A DNA stretch of 64,000 nt from contig CAKOTZ010000003.1 of assembly GCA_934120395.1 (NCBI GenBank), positions 62,001-126,000 on the forward strand. The letters are read 5' to 3'. Shown here piece by piece: positions 9,064-17,754 of this stretch (positions are counted from its first letter, which is position 1; each line of letters starts with the position of its first letter). A program made the position numbers and the translations under genes. Source of the DNA: an uncultured Clostridia bacterium (lineage in GTDB: Bacteria; Bacillota; Clostridia; TANB77; CAG-508). Below the pieces are notes generated by a model. It had not been told where the DNA came from. It saw only the letters and a list, made by a program, of their open reading frames with translations, and ran no database searches.

Positions 9064-11367
9064 ATGGAAAAGTTGGATATGTTTATTAATGAGGATAGAT
9101 ACATTGGTTATAATGAATATAAGAATTTATGTGAGAAAAATAATCTAGAGATAAATGAAGATATATTGAACGAGAGAAATAGTAAATTTGTTGACAGAAA
9201 ATTAATAGAATATAAAGAATATTTTGACAATATTTTTGTGGATGCAGGAGAAAATATAAATTTAGATGATGAACAAAGAAAAATAATTTTGAAAGATGAT
9301 GAATACTGTTTAATAAATGCGGGAGCTGGTTCAGGAAAAAGTACAACGATGGCAGCAAAGGTTAAATATTTGGTGGATAAATTAAATATTAAGCCAGAAG
9401 AAATAATAATGCTAACATTTACTAAGAAATCTAGTGAGGATTTAGACGAAAAAGTAAATGATTTGTTAAATTTGGGAATACCTGTTTCAACATTTCATTC
9501 TTTAGGAATGAAATTTATTAAAAAGTTTTATCCATATCCAATTCAGGTAGTTGGTTCAGATGAACAAAAACAGATTATTTGTAATTATATTAAAACATTA
9601 TTTAAAGATAAAAAGAGGTTAAAAGAATTAATTAAGTTATTTCAAAAATATGAAAATAAAAATTATATTGCAAAGGGTTTTATAGAGAATTTTGAAAAAT
9701 TTAATACTTTTGAAGAATATTTTGAAGATTATAAAAGAAGAAAATATATAATGGAGAATAATAAAGCAGGTGGAATACATCAATATTTGATAAATAGATT
9801 AAGTATAAGAAATTCACTTTATACGATTAAAGGAGAAAAAGTAAAATCAATAGGAGAAGTTAGAATTGCAAATTTTTTATATATTAATGGTATAGACTAT
9901 TCATATGAAAAACTATTTGATGAAAAGGTTAATGATGACATATCATATGTTCCGGATTTCACAATAGAATATCAAGGCAAAAATATTTATATAGAATATT
10001 TTGGACTTTCAACTTGCTATAATGATATAAATGAACTTAATAGAAAAGAAATTGAAAAATATAATAGAACTAGAAAAATTAAAGAAAAATTTCAAAAAAG
10101 CAATAATAATGATTTTATTAATTTAGATTATAAAACTCCTGATGGTGATTTTATAACAACATTAGAGCAAGAGTTATTGAATAGAAATATTAAATTTAAA
10201 AGAAAAAGTGATAAGGAAATTTTTAATAGAATTTTAGATAATAATTTAAATGCTGAATTTTTTAAATTTACTGATTTGGTAATAAATTTTATAGATATTT
10301 TTAAAAATATGTTAGTAGATGATGAAGACTATATGTTTAATAAGAGAATATCTGAAATAAAAAAAGAAAATTTTGATTATTATTATTATTCGGATAATAA
10401 ACAAAAAGAAGCTGAAGCCAGAATAAGGGCGTTAGAGTATTTAAAGGAAATTTACAAATATTATCAACAATATTTATTGGATAATAAAATGATAGATTAT
10501 AGTGATATGATTAATCTTTCATATAAACATATAATAAAAGATGTTAAAAATAAATATCCTGAATTAAATTATAAATATGTTATAGTGGATGAATATCAAG
10601 ATATTACATTTCAAAGATTTTTGTTTGTTAAAAGGTTAATTGAATATTTTGATGCTAAGCTGATTTCAGTGGGGGATGACTGGCAATCTATTTATGCTTT
10701 TGTTGGTTCGAGATTAGAATTATTTAATAAATTCAGTAAATTATTTTTAAATTCTAAAGATGATTTATATCTTTCAACAACATATAGATATGGACAGGAA
10801 TTAGCAGATATAACAAGCAAATTTATTCTTGAAAATAATGAACAAAGTAAGAAAGATATAAAGGCAATAAAGAATTTAGAGCATCCAATAGAAATGTGTG
10901 AATATACTGGATATGAAGAATATGACGAAATTAATAGAATTGTACATAAATTATATAAAGAGAATCCAAATAATAATATTTTAATTTTAGCAAGGACTAA
11001 TGAATGTTTAAATAAATTAGCAAAAAGTGAGTTCTTTACGAAGGGAGTAAATGATGTGTTAATATGTAGAGACTTACCAAATGCAAAAATAGAAGCATTA
11101 ACTATGCATCGTTCAAAAGGCTTAACGTCAGACCAAGTAATAGTGTTTGGATTAAGAAAAAAATTATTCCCAAGTAAAGGAAGACCATCGCATTGGATAT
11201 TTGAATATTTTAAATTAGATTCAATAACTGAATCCATGCCTTTTGCAGAAGAAAGGAGATTATTTTATGTTGCATTAACAAGAACTAAAAATAAAGTTTA
11301 TTTAGTGGTTCCTAAAAGTAAAATTAATAAAAGCGAATTTATTAAAGAAATTGAAGATTTGCTATGA
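9064..11367 (+). CDS. UvrD/Rep-family helicase with inserted PD-(D/E)XK-like domain
   Basis: 767 residues. Superfamily 1 motifs in order: Walker A AGAGSGKST (Lys92), LTFTKK, STFHSLG, VDEYQD (Asp509), GDDWQSIYAF, TTYRYGQE, MHRSKGL and YVALTRTKNKVY. Between motif III-type elements and Walker B, an insertion (about 255-400) contains GEVRIANFL, PDF (Pro297-Asp298) and YIEYFG (Glu311), the spacing of a PD-(D/E)XK nuclease core. It should unwind DNA 3'-5' and may cut it. Such stand-alone helicase-nucleases occur in repair and phage defence. The start has only a weak ribosome site and directly follows the ASCH relic. Alternative: a helicase IV-like repair enzyme. Confidence 0.85.
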   Translation: MEKLDMFINEDRYIGYNEYKNLCEKNNLEINEDILNERNSKFVDRKLIEYKEYFDNIFVDAGENINLDDEQRKIILKDDEYCLINAGAGSGKSTTMAAKVKYLVDKLNIKPEEIIMLTFTKKSSEDLDEKVNDLLNLGIPVSTFHSLGMKFIKKFYPYPIQVVGSDEQKQIICNYIKTLFKDKKRLKELIKLFQKYENKNYIAKGFIENFEKFNTFEEYFEDYKRRKYIMENNKAGGIHQYLINRLSIRNSLYTIKGEKVKSIGEVRIANFLYINGIDYSYEKLFDEKVNDDISYVPDFTIEYQGKNIYIEYFGLSTCYNDINELNRKEIEKYNRTRKIKEKFQKSNNNDFINLDYKTPDGDFITTLEQELLNRNIKFKRKSDKEIFNRILDNNLNAEFFKFTDLVINFIDIFKNMLVDDEDYMFNKRISEIKKENFDYYYYSDNKQKEAEARIRALEYLKEIYKYYQQYLLDNKMIDYSDMINLSYKHIIKDVKNKYPELNYKYVIVDEYQDITFQRFLFVKRLIEYFDAKLISVGDDWQSIYAFVGSRLELFNKFSKLFLNSKDDLYLSTTYRYGQELADITSKFILENNEQSKKDIKAIKNLEHPIEMCEYTGYEEYDEINRIVHKLYKENPNNNILILARTNECLNKLAKSEFFTKGVNDVLICRDLPNAKIEALTMHRSKGLTSDQVIVFGLRKKLFPSKGRPSHWIFEYFKLDSITESMPFAEERRLFYVALTRTKNKVYLVVPKSKINKSEFIKEIEDLL

Positions 11368-11408
11368 TAATTATAATTGTTGAAGAATAGAGGAAATATT
11401 GAAAATAA

Positions 11409-11792
11409 ATGAAAGTATTAACGATAAAACAACCTTGGGCAACATTAATAATGCAAGGTAATAAAAGATTTGAATTTAGAAGTTGGCAAACAAAATATAG
11501 AGGAGAATTATTAATACATGCTGGAAAAGGAATTGATAAAGAAGCAATGAATAGATTATCAAAATATCTTCCAGAAGAATTGCCAGCAGGAAAAATATTA
11601 GGGAAAGTAACATTAGTAGATTGCATAAAATGTGATGATGATTTCAAAGAAAAATGTTTAAAAGAGAATAAAGATGTTTATGCTAAAAGCATATTTATTG
11701 AAAATTTTGCATGGCAATTTGAGAATGTAGAAGTATTTGCTGAACAGCTAGAGGCAAAAGGAAAATTGAGCTTGTGGGAGTATGATATATGA
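11409..11792 (+). CDS. ASCH-domain protein
   Basis: 127 residues, nearly all one ASCH (PUA-like, RNA-binding beta-barrel) domain. It begins MKVLTIKQPWATLI, with GNKRFEFR and the basic stretch typical of the family and a C-terminal WEY. ASCH proteins are proposed to bind RNA or act on modified nucleosides; the substrate here is unknown. It lies 41 bp after the helicase in the same direction, so co-transcription is likely. A second, broken copy precedes the helicase (8952-9059). The ribosome site is weak. Confidence 0.8.
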   Translation: MKVLTIKQPWATLIMQGNKRFEFRSWQTKYRGELLIHAGKGIDKEAMNRLSKYLPEELPAGKILGKVTLVDCIKCDDDFKEKCLKENKDVYAKSIFIENFAWQFENVEVFAEQLEAKGKLSLWEYDI

Positions 11793-11840
11793 AAAGAAAG
11801 TATAAAAAATGAAGAACATAACTAAAAGAAAATTATAATA

Positions 11841-11878
11841 AAAATTACACATGTTTTGAAAATATGTGTAATTTTTAT
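11841..11878 (+). terminator. Terminator after ASCH gene
   Basis: 12-bp stem AAAATTACACAT / ATGTGTAATTTT (11841-11852, 11864-11875) ending in a T tract. Confidence 0.8.
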
Positions 11879-11907
11879 ATTATAATACACATATGGAGGT
11901 GTAAAAA

Positions 11908-12469
11908 ATGAAACATGAATAAAAAATGTTACCACCAGAGGAAAATTTCAGAAAAGTAAGAATATATAAATACTGATGATATGATAGATCCTCTAATAAA
12001 TCCTTTAATATTAAATATTTTATATTTAGTATTAAAGGATTTATTAGATAGTCCAATTCTATATTTAAGTAGGTACATTAATGACAATAAACAAACATAT
12101 TACAAATTATTTAAAGAAGTAAGAGAAATAAATAATTTTGAAGATTGGATTATATATATATTAATTGGAATTGAAGAAACTGCAGAAGAAACAATGAAAT
12201 TAATTAAAGACATTCAAGGCGAAATGGAAAAATATAGTGAAAAATTGAAAGAAAAATTGCCTAAGATATATAGTAAGGAACTATTAGAAGGACTATTTTT
12301 CGAAGTTTATACAAAAATAAATTATATTGAAAATATATGTGGAGTTACAAGAAAAATGGCAATGTCATATTTGAGTCAATTAGAAGAATCGGGATTCCTT
12401 TCATCAGAAAAAATAGGAAGAGACAGAATATATAAAAATGACAGATTAATTAATCTATTAAAAAAATAA
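11908..12469 (+). pseudogene. Remnant of a Fic-family gene (C-terminal part)
   Basis: A ribosome site (GGAGGT, 11895-11900) and ATG at 11908 lead into a frame stopped after four codons. From 11981 a 162-codon frame reads like the end of Fic proteins: ILNILYLVLKDLLDSPILYLSRYI, the segment normally just after the catalytic HPFxxGNGR motif, then a helical linker and a winged helix (ENICGVTRKMAMSYLSQLEE). The catalytic motif and everything before it are gone, so AMP-transfer activity is impossible. I read it as an internal deletion joining an old start to a C-terminus. It could survive as a small DNA-binding protein if translated from 11981, but no ribosome site precedes that ATG. Confidence 0.7.
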
Positions 12470-12512
12470 ATAAAAGGGTGACGAGCTTCACAAATATTAT
12501 ATTAGAAAACTT

Positions 12513-12546
12513 AAATACAATCTAGAAAATCAAGGTTGTATTTTTT
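12513..12546 (+). terminator. Terminator before the YHYH gene
   Basis: Stem of about 10 bp (12513-12522 with 12534-12543) followed by six T. Confidence 0.7.
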
Positions 12547-12624
12547 GTCGAAATTTATATTTTATTTACAACATTCGACAAATTTTGCAATAAAAAATTG
12601 ATATGATATTTAAGGGGGATATAT

Positions 12625-13338
12625 ATGAGAAAAAACAAGAAAAAAATAATATCAATTTTATTAATTATTTTAAGTATAATTTCAATAGGAGTAAATGTAT
12701 ATGCGCATTCTGGAAGGACAGATTCAAGTGGAGGACATAAAGATAATAACAATAAAAGTGGTTTAGGAAGTTACCATTATCATTGTGGAGGACATCCAGC
12801 TCATTTACATACTAATGGTGTTTGTCCATATTCATCTAGTTCATCAGCAAGTAAAAGTAGTACATCAAGTTCTTCAGCATCAAGTGCAAAAACAACATCT
12901 ACGATACCAACTACAATAGCAGTAACAGATATTAAAATAAATGAAAATGTAACAAATATGGAAGAAGGAGAAAATAAAAAATTAACTACTATAATAACAC
13001 CGGACAATGCAACTGATAAAAATATTACGTGGAAATCAAGTGATGAAAGTATTGCAACAGTTAGTACAACAGGAGAAGTAACTGCAAAAAAATATGGAAC
13101 AGTAGATATAACTGCAACTAGTACTAATGGAAAAACAAGTACGATAAAAATAAATATAAAAGAATCACCAAAAACTGAAAATAGTGCTATAATAAATACA
13201 TCATCAACTAACAAAAATAATATAACTAATACTACAATAAATAGCAATGAAGATGCAAATCCGTTAGCAGGAATTATAACATTAGGACTATTAGGTGGAG
13301 GAGGATATTTAGGATATAAAAAATTCAAGAAAGAATAA
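12625..13338 (+). CDS. Secreted YHYH / bacterial Ig-like protein
   Basis: 237 residues; ATG follows AAGGGGG. A signal peptide (about 1-27, ending NVYAH) is followed by a His-rich YHYH motif (GLGSYHYHCGGHPAHLHTNG, about 51-70), a Ser-rich linker, one Big_2-type Ig-like domain (about 105-185: VTDIKINE, ITPDNATDKNITWKSSDESIATV, GEVTAKKYGTVDITA), an Asn/Thr-rich spacer and a C-terminal hydrophobic segment with KKFKKE. It is therefore exported and probably membrane-anchored. YHYH proteins may bind metal through the His/Cys cluster; no enzymatic role is visible. The next gene starts three bases after the stop and may be co-transcribed. Confidence 0.8.
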   Translation: MRKNKKKIISILLIILSIISIGVNVYAHSGRTDSSGGHKDNNNKSGLGSYHYHCGGHPAHLHTNGVCPYSSSSSASKSSTSSSSASSAKTTSTIPTTIAVTDIKINENVTNMEEGENKKLTTIITPDNATDKNITWKSSDESIATVSTTGEVTAKKYGTVDITATSTNGKTSTIKINIKESPKTENSAIINTSSTNKNNITNTTINSNEDANPLAGIITLGLLGGGGYLGYKKFKKE

Positions 13339-13341
13339 TAT

Positions 13342-14541
13342 ATGAAGCATAGAATTAAATACTATTCAAACAGTGATTTATCAACAGGATGGAATTTAAA
13401 AAAGATAAAAGAAGTTATAGAAAGTTATGATGAAGCAAAAGAAGAGTATGAAATTAATGACATTATTGAATTCTACAACATTACTCAATTTATAGACAAT
13501 AAAATATATTTAAACAATTGGGATGATACTTATGTTGAAAATTTGAAAAATACAAATAGAAAAATAAAAGCCAGCATTGGAAAATATTGTTCAAAAATAA
13601 ATAATAGAAACGTATATAAAACCTTTGAAGATGTTGAACGAAATTATAAGGAAGATTTTTTCAAAATAATAGAAAAATATAAAATTTATAATAGAATAAA
13701 TCAAAGAGAATTTAATAGATTAATATATAATACTAATTATTTAGAAATATCAATAAAAAATAAAGAAATAGCTAAATATTATTTTAACACTCTACGAAGA
13801 AAATTTTTGAAATATAGTGATAGTGCGATAATATTATTAAACGAATATGTATTAGAAAAGAATAATTCAATAGAGTTATATATTCCGGAGGAACTAACAA
13901 TTGAAGAAAAAGAAAGTATATTTATAAAATATATTAGATGCAAGAATGCTAATATTAATTACTTAAGAGTTATATTAAACATAAGATCAAATCCAAAGCA
14001 ATTAATAATCTCGGATAAAACAAAACTTTTGGCAAAAAAGAGAATAGATAGAGAAACAAAAAGTATTTTTTCTAAAAATGAAGGAATAGGGGTAAGTACA
14101 TTAGTTAGCTTTAAAGATGGAGTTAAAGATACATTTACATCTAGAATTAAAGGATTAGAAATAGAATGTGAGTATGATTTGAATTGGATAAAAGAAAATA
14201 AGGATTATCCTACTATATTAAACAATTTTATTTATCTTTTTGAATTCGTGGATAGTCAATGTAGAATTAATTTTGTGAATAAAGAAAGTGAGTCAGGAAT
14301 ATTTGAAAGTAGTATGGCAATAAGAATGAAACAAGAATATAAATTACTGCTGGAAGAAGGAAAGATTAATCATGAATTGCTGGAAATGTCTTCAACACAT
14401 ATGTTCTTTCAAAATATTCCAAGTATGGTAAGAAAAAAATATGTATATCCATCTTCTAAAGAATATAATTTAATTTCATTTTATTTTTTCTCAGACCAAT
14501 GTATGTTATCTTATCTTGAAAGAACAAAAAGAAAAATATAA
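13342..14541 (+). CDS. Uncharacterised protein, probable N-terminal part of a frameshifted gene
   Basis: 399 residues, rich in Lys, Asn, Ile and Tyr, no signal peptide or membrane segment. I do not recognise a family. The ATG is three bases after the preceding stop, without a good ribosome site, suggesting translational coupling. The C-terminus (DQCMLSYLERTKRKI) runs out at 14541 while an overlapping +1 frame from before 14516 continues with sequence of the same character. The simplest reading is one about 570-residue protein broken by a single-base change near 14510-14540. No CGG codon occurs here, so this break differs from those in the core genes. Confidence 0.55.
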   Translation: MKHRIKYYSNSDLSTGWNLKKIKEVIESYDEAKEEYEINDIIEFYNITQFIDNKIYLNNWDDTYVENLKNTNRKIKASIGKYCSKINNRNVYKTFEDVERNYKEDFFKIIEKYKIYNRINQREFNRLIYNTNYLEISIKNKEIAKYYFNTLRRKFLKYSDSAIILLNEYVLEKNNSIELYIPEELTIEEKESIFIKYIRCKNANINYLRVILNIRSNPKQLIISDKTKLLAKKRIDRETKSIFSKNEGIGVSTLVSFKDGVKDTFTSRIKGLEIECEYDLNWIKENKDYPTILNNFIYLFEFVDSQCRINFVNKESESGIFESSMAIRMKQEYKLLLEEGKINHELLEMSSTHMFFQNIPSMVRKKYVYPSSKEYNLISFYFFSDQCMLSYLERTKRKI

Positions 14542-15055
14542 TAATTTTTATTCGTTAATCTTAAATGAAAAAGTTAAAATGGAGGAATATCCAGAATATG
14601 ATCAAAGTGATTTAGAACAATTAGTTGAAAATGATTGCATACAAATAGATGAAGAGGGATATATTGAAATAAAAGATATAAGAAAGATAAATATATTTAA
14701 AGAATTATACTATAATGGAGTTATATCTTATTGGAAATATTCAAAAGAATCTAGAAAAATAATGGATGAATTATGCAAAGAAGGAATCCTTAAATTTGGT
14801 GATACTTTATTATCTAATGCTGAAAGTGATTACTTTAATTATTATTTAAACAAAGCGAAATTTGTCAATGGACTCGACTTAAGGAATAAATATATTCATG
14901 GATGTCAACTAAACGGAAAAGATTCCGAGAAAATACATGAAAATAACTATTACTTATTTTTGAAACTATTAATTCTACTAATCATTAAAATTAATGATGA
15001 TATAATAATAAAAGATAGTGACAAATATAAAAAAGATATAAAACTCGGACTTTAA
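14516..15055 (+). CDS. Second half of the frameshifted gene, HEPN-like motif
   Basis: 179 residues from a TTG overlapping the previous frame by 26 bases; no ribosome site. It opens KEQKEKYNNFYSL, then a charged region (EYPEYDQSDLEQLVENDC) and near the C-terminus LRNKYIHG followed by a helical tail. R-x4-H in that helical setting resembles the catalytic motif of HEPN ribonucleases common in toxins and abortive-infection proteins. The resemblance is by motif only. The lack of its own start supports fusion to the upstream frame. It lies at the end of element 1, a plausible place for a defence gene. Confidence 0.5.
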   Translation: MKEQKEKYNNFYSLILNEKVKMEEYPEYDQSDLEQLVENDCIQIDEEGYIEIKDIRKINIFKELYYNGVISYWKYSKESRKIMDELCKEGILKFGDTLLSNAESDYFNYYLNKAKFVNGLDLRNKYIHGCQLNGKDSEKIHENNYYLFLKLLILLIIKINDDIIIKDSDKYKKDIKLGL

Positions 15056-15131
15056 TTTAAATAGTCCGGGTTTTGCATTTGAAAATACGGCTTAGAATAT
15101 AAAAGTCCAGCTTTAAAAATATGGTTTTTTT

Positions 15132-15149
15132 GTCACACCTTGGTCACAC
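15132..15149. repeat. Paired GTCACAC repeats, candidate integrase arm sites of element 1
   Basis: GTCACAC at 15132-15138 and 15143-15149, an 11-bp period (one helical turn), 71 bp before the tRNA 3'-half copy. The same arrangement with a different word (GGGGACA) occurs at both ends of element 2. Confidence 0.45.
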
Positions 15150-15220
15150 TCTCCACAAAAATACCCAAATTCAAACACAATTTAACACAAATCTATAAAA
15201 CTCATCAATATCAGCACTTA

Positions 15221-15269
15221 CGGGCTCATAACCCGAAGGTCGTAAGTTCGAGTCTTACCCCCGCAACCA
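15221..15269 (+). other. attL / tRNA-fMet 3'-half copy
   Basis: 49 bp matching bases 8822-8870 of the tRNA with five differences. Two pairs of differences are compensatory (anticodon stem and T stem). The fifth restores Watson-Crick pairing with the acceptor 5' strand. It is followed by its own terminator. This is the junction between elements 1 and 2. Confidence 0.85.
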
Positions 15270-15280
15270 AGAAATTGACT

Positions 15281-15317
15281 AGAGTCGCAAGAGATTGTGG
15301 CTCTTTAATTTTTTAGC
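15281..15317 (+). terminator. Terminator behind the tRNA 3'-half copy
   Basis: Stem AGAGTCGCAA / TTGTGGCTCT (15281-15290, 15295-15304) with GAGA loop, then TTAATTTTTT. It probably travelled with the displaced tRNA 3' half. Confidence 0.75.
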
Positions 15318-15340
15318 TAAAAATCTATTTTTACAAAAGT

Positions 15341-15358
15341 GGGGACAATTTGGGGACA
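15341..15358. repeat. Left arm-type repeats of element 2
   Basis: GGGGACA at 15341-15347 and 15352-15358, 11-bp period, 71 bp inside attL. The same words and period recur at 32895-32912. Confidence 0.65.
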
Positions 15359-15463
15359 GTCCCTACATTTTTATGCATTAAATAGCATATTTTAGCCTTA
15401 CTAATTTATATTAAACTTAGAAAATCTAAAAAAGTAATTTTCGAGAAATTTTGAAAAGAGTTT

Positions 15464-16639
15464 TTATGCGAGCACTTTCTCTAAAACATTACCTGCTTCC
15501 TTATTATTAGCCTCAACTGGATGTACATAGAAGTTTAAGGTAGTTGTTATTTGAGCATGCCCTAATCTTGATGCTATAACTGCTACATCCACATTTTGTG
15601 AAACGAGCAAAGTAGCATTTGTGTGTCGCAAACCATGGAAAGTAATTTTTGGTAGATTGTTCTTTTCAATGAAAGAACGAAACCAATCTGTAACAGTATC
15701 AGGATGCATTGGTTTACCATTCCAAGTAACAAAAAGTCTATTTGAGTTAACCCATAAGTTGCCACAATTTCCTTTTTCTTGCTCATACCAAGTTTTATAC
15801 TTATTTAGCATATTTATTACAATATCAGGAATTCCCACTTTTCTAATTGAACTACGAGTCTTTGGATCTTTTACGAAAATGCCTTTATCTGCAATATACT
15901 GACTTGACTTAGTAATATTAACAAAACCTTCTTTAAAATCGATATCTGACCATTCTAAGCCTAATACTTCGCCTCTACGCATACCAGTAAATAATGTTAA
16001 TATAACAATAGTTTGAAATTTAATTTCTTCATTTTCTAATGACTCAAGTAATTGTTTACATTGAACATCATCATAGTATTTAATTTGAGGTCTTTCGTGC
16101 TTAGGTGGTTTAACTCTATCTGCAGGATTATAAGGTAGTATTTGCCAATATACTGCATTTTGTAACATAGCATGTAGTAAACGATGATGCTCTAATATTG
16201 TTTTAGAAGATAAGCCTTTCATTACAGTTTTTCCATTATGGTTTTTACATCTTTTAAGTTGGTGATCTTTTGAAAGATAATCGTAAAAACTCATAATGTG
16301 AGTTGGCTTAATATTGCATAACTTATAATGACCAAAGTAGGGGATAATTCGTGATTTTAGCATTCCTTTATATCTTTCATAAGTTTTAGGTGCTAATTCT
16401 TTTTCACCATAATTTTTAGCCCATAAATCTGTAAATTCCTTAAAAGTCATTGAAGAGTTTTGTAAAACAATACCATTTTCTATCTCATAAACAAAGTTTA
16501 CAAGTTCTTTATCTGCCTCACGCCTACTATTTGCTTTAATACTTTTGGTATATCTGATTCTGTTACCATAGCTGTCAAAACCATGTGATACAATTAATCT
16601 CCAAGAGCGTTTGCCTCTCTTTTCAAGATACCCTGCCAT
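15464..16639 (-). CDS. Tyrosine integrase of element 2
   Basis: 391 residues from the ATG at 16639, eight bases after AAAGGAGGTG; an ATG at 16663 lies inside that site. N-terminal arm-binding domain (AGYLEKRGKRSWRL, Tn916-integrase-like), a SAM-like core-binding domain, then the catalytic domain with FTGMRRGEVLGL, HGLRHTNATLL, LGHAQITTTLNFY and a C-terminal Tyr nucleophile in NFYVH. All Arg-His-Arg-Tyr residues are visible. It should catalyse integration into and excision from the initiator tRNA. The 3' end lies near the att site, the usual orientation. Confidence 0.95.
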   Translation of the reverse strand: MAGYLEKRGKRSWRLIVSHGFDSYGNRIRYTKSIKANSRREADKELVNFVYEIENGIVLQNSSMTFKEFTDLWAKNYGEKELAPKTYERYKGMLKSRIIPYFGHYKLCNIKPTHIMSFYDYLSKDHQLKRCKNHNGKTVMKGLSSKTILEHHRLLHAMLQNAVYWQILPYNPADRVKPPKHERPQIKYYDDVQCKQLLESLENEEIKFQTIVILTLFTGMRRGEVLGLEWSDIDFKEGFVNITKSSQYIADKGIFVKDPKTRSSIRKVGIPDIVINMLNKYKTWYEQEKGNCGNLWVNSNRLFVTWNGKPMHPDTVTDWFRSFIEKNNLPKITFHGLRHTNATLLVSQNVDVAVIASRLGHAQITTTLNFYVHPVEANNKEAGNVLEKVLA

Positions 16640-16689
16640 TACTTTTTCACCTCCTTTCAGCATACTTATGGCAAGGATTTTATATAAAA

Positions 16690-17742
16690 TTATTTAGAAA
16701 AATATTCTGAATAATACTCTAATGTTGAAAAATAATCTTTAGTATATTTCTTTGCAATCCATCCGGTTTTTGTTTGGTTATCTGATAAATCTATGTATTT
16801 TATTTCGAACCAATAGGGTTGCTCATTTATAACTGGAACAATATCAAAATTATTTAATTGATATATAACCTTACTTTTTGAATTTGGTTGTTCTCTTACA
16901 TTTAGAATATCAGCAGTTATAATTTTTAAGTTAATATCATATTCAGATGATAAAACTTTATCTTCAGAAATATTAATATTTGAATTGTGCTCTCGTATTG
17001 TATCTAATCCTAAAGTGAGAATATAATTAAAAATAAAAGTTAATAAAAAATTTAATATAATTATGCAATAAATTTTGGGTTTATTGTTTTTTACATCTGA
17101 ATATTCTAAAGTTCCTGTAGTTATTTTTTCAATAATTTCTTTTGAAGAAGAAGCTATTTCTTTTGATTCTTCATAAGAAATTGAATCAAAATCTAACTCA
17201 TCTAAAGAAGCACTATTAGAAATTTTTTCAAAATTATCCATAAAAGAATGAAATCGATCTTCTGTAATAGCTAGTTTTGATAAATTTTGTTGTAGTGATG
17301 CAACAGAATTACTCAACAAAATATTATTAGAGTTTGATAGCTTTTCAGCAAATGATATCATCGATTTATTCATAGCAGAATAGTTAATTCTAGATAAATT
17401 TTCAACAAGTGAAGTTACAGAATTATTTATTGCAGGATAATTGAGTGATAGCTTTTCAATTGCTAAAATACTAGCATTACTTACGGATAAGTAGTCAAAT
17501 TGTGATAATTTTTCTGCTAATGAAGCCATAGATGTGCTTATAGAAGAATAATTTTGTGACAATTTTTCAACAGCAGTAATAGTAGCATTGCTTATTGCAG
17601 AATAGTTAATTTGAGATAATTTTTCAGCAAGTAAAGTTACGGATGAGTTTATTTTGCTATAATCAATTGTAGGTATATTATGCATATTTAAAGTTTTAGA
17701 AACATTTACATTATTTTTGTTTGATTGTTTAATTTGAGACAT
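16690..17742 (-). CDS. Repeat/SH3-domain membrane protein
   Basis: 350 residues; ATG at 17742 after AAGGAG. Residues about 27-160 are a tandem repeat of a 17-20-residue unit (variants of LAEKLSQINYSAISNA), predicted helical and probably coiled. A membrane segment follows (IYCIIILNFLLTFIFNYI, about 225-245), then a C-terminal SH3-like domain (ITADILNVREQPNSKSK ... GWIAKKY). Topology would put the repeats in the cytoplasm and SH3 outside, or the reverse. The gene begins 12 bp after the 17755-18963 gene ends, on the same transcript. No function is known; a membrane-sensing partner of that zinc-motif protein is possible. Confidence 0.65.
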   Translation of the reverse strand: MSQIKQSNKNNVNVSKTLNMHNIPTIDYSKINSSVTLLAEKLSQINYSAISNATITAVEKLSQNYSSISTSMASLAEKLSQFDYLSVSNASILAIEKLSLNYPAINNSVTSLVENLSRINYSAMNKSMISFAEKLSNSNNILLSNSVASLQQNLSKLAITEDRFHSFMDNFEKISNSASLDELDFDSISYEESKEIASSSKEIIEKITTGTLEYSDVKNNKPKIYCIIILNFLLTFIFNYILTLGLDTIREHNSNINISEDKVLSSEYDINLKIITADILNVREQPNSKSKVIYQLNNFDIVPVINEQPYWFEIKYIDLSDNQTKTGWIAKKYTKDYFSTLEYYSEYFSK

Positions 17743-17754
17743 ATAGTTACTCCT

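Larger units (their letters stand above)
8871..15269. mobile_element. Eroded integrated element 1 at tRNA-fMet
   Basis: Bounded on the left by the intact tRNA and on the right by a 49-bp copy of its 3' half (15221-15269). Contents are accessory: ASCH relic, UvrD-like helicase, ASCH gene, Fic relic, YHYH/Ig-like secreted protein and a frameshifted gene with a HEPN-like motif. No integrase remains between the boundaries. A paired 11-bp-period GTCACAC repeat lies 71 bp inside the right boundary, in the position integrase arm sites take in the neighbouring element. This is inferred as a decayed island. Confidence 0.65.

Noticed and set aside
12801..13328. Antisense 175-codon open frame over the YHYH gene
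   Set aside because: A shadow of a low-complexity coding region; no ribosome site and no family resemblance.
14516..14541. Another CGG-driven frameshift
   Set aside because: The overlap has no CGG; it lies in an eroded element, where ordinary mutation is sufficient.
16690..17300. DNA-level tandem repeat or CRISPR array
   Set aside because: The periodicity is of protein repeat units; DNA copies are diverged and no constant repeat with unique spacers occurs. I saw no CRISPR array in the window.
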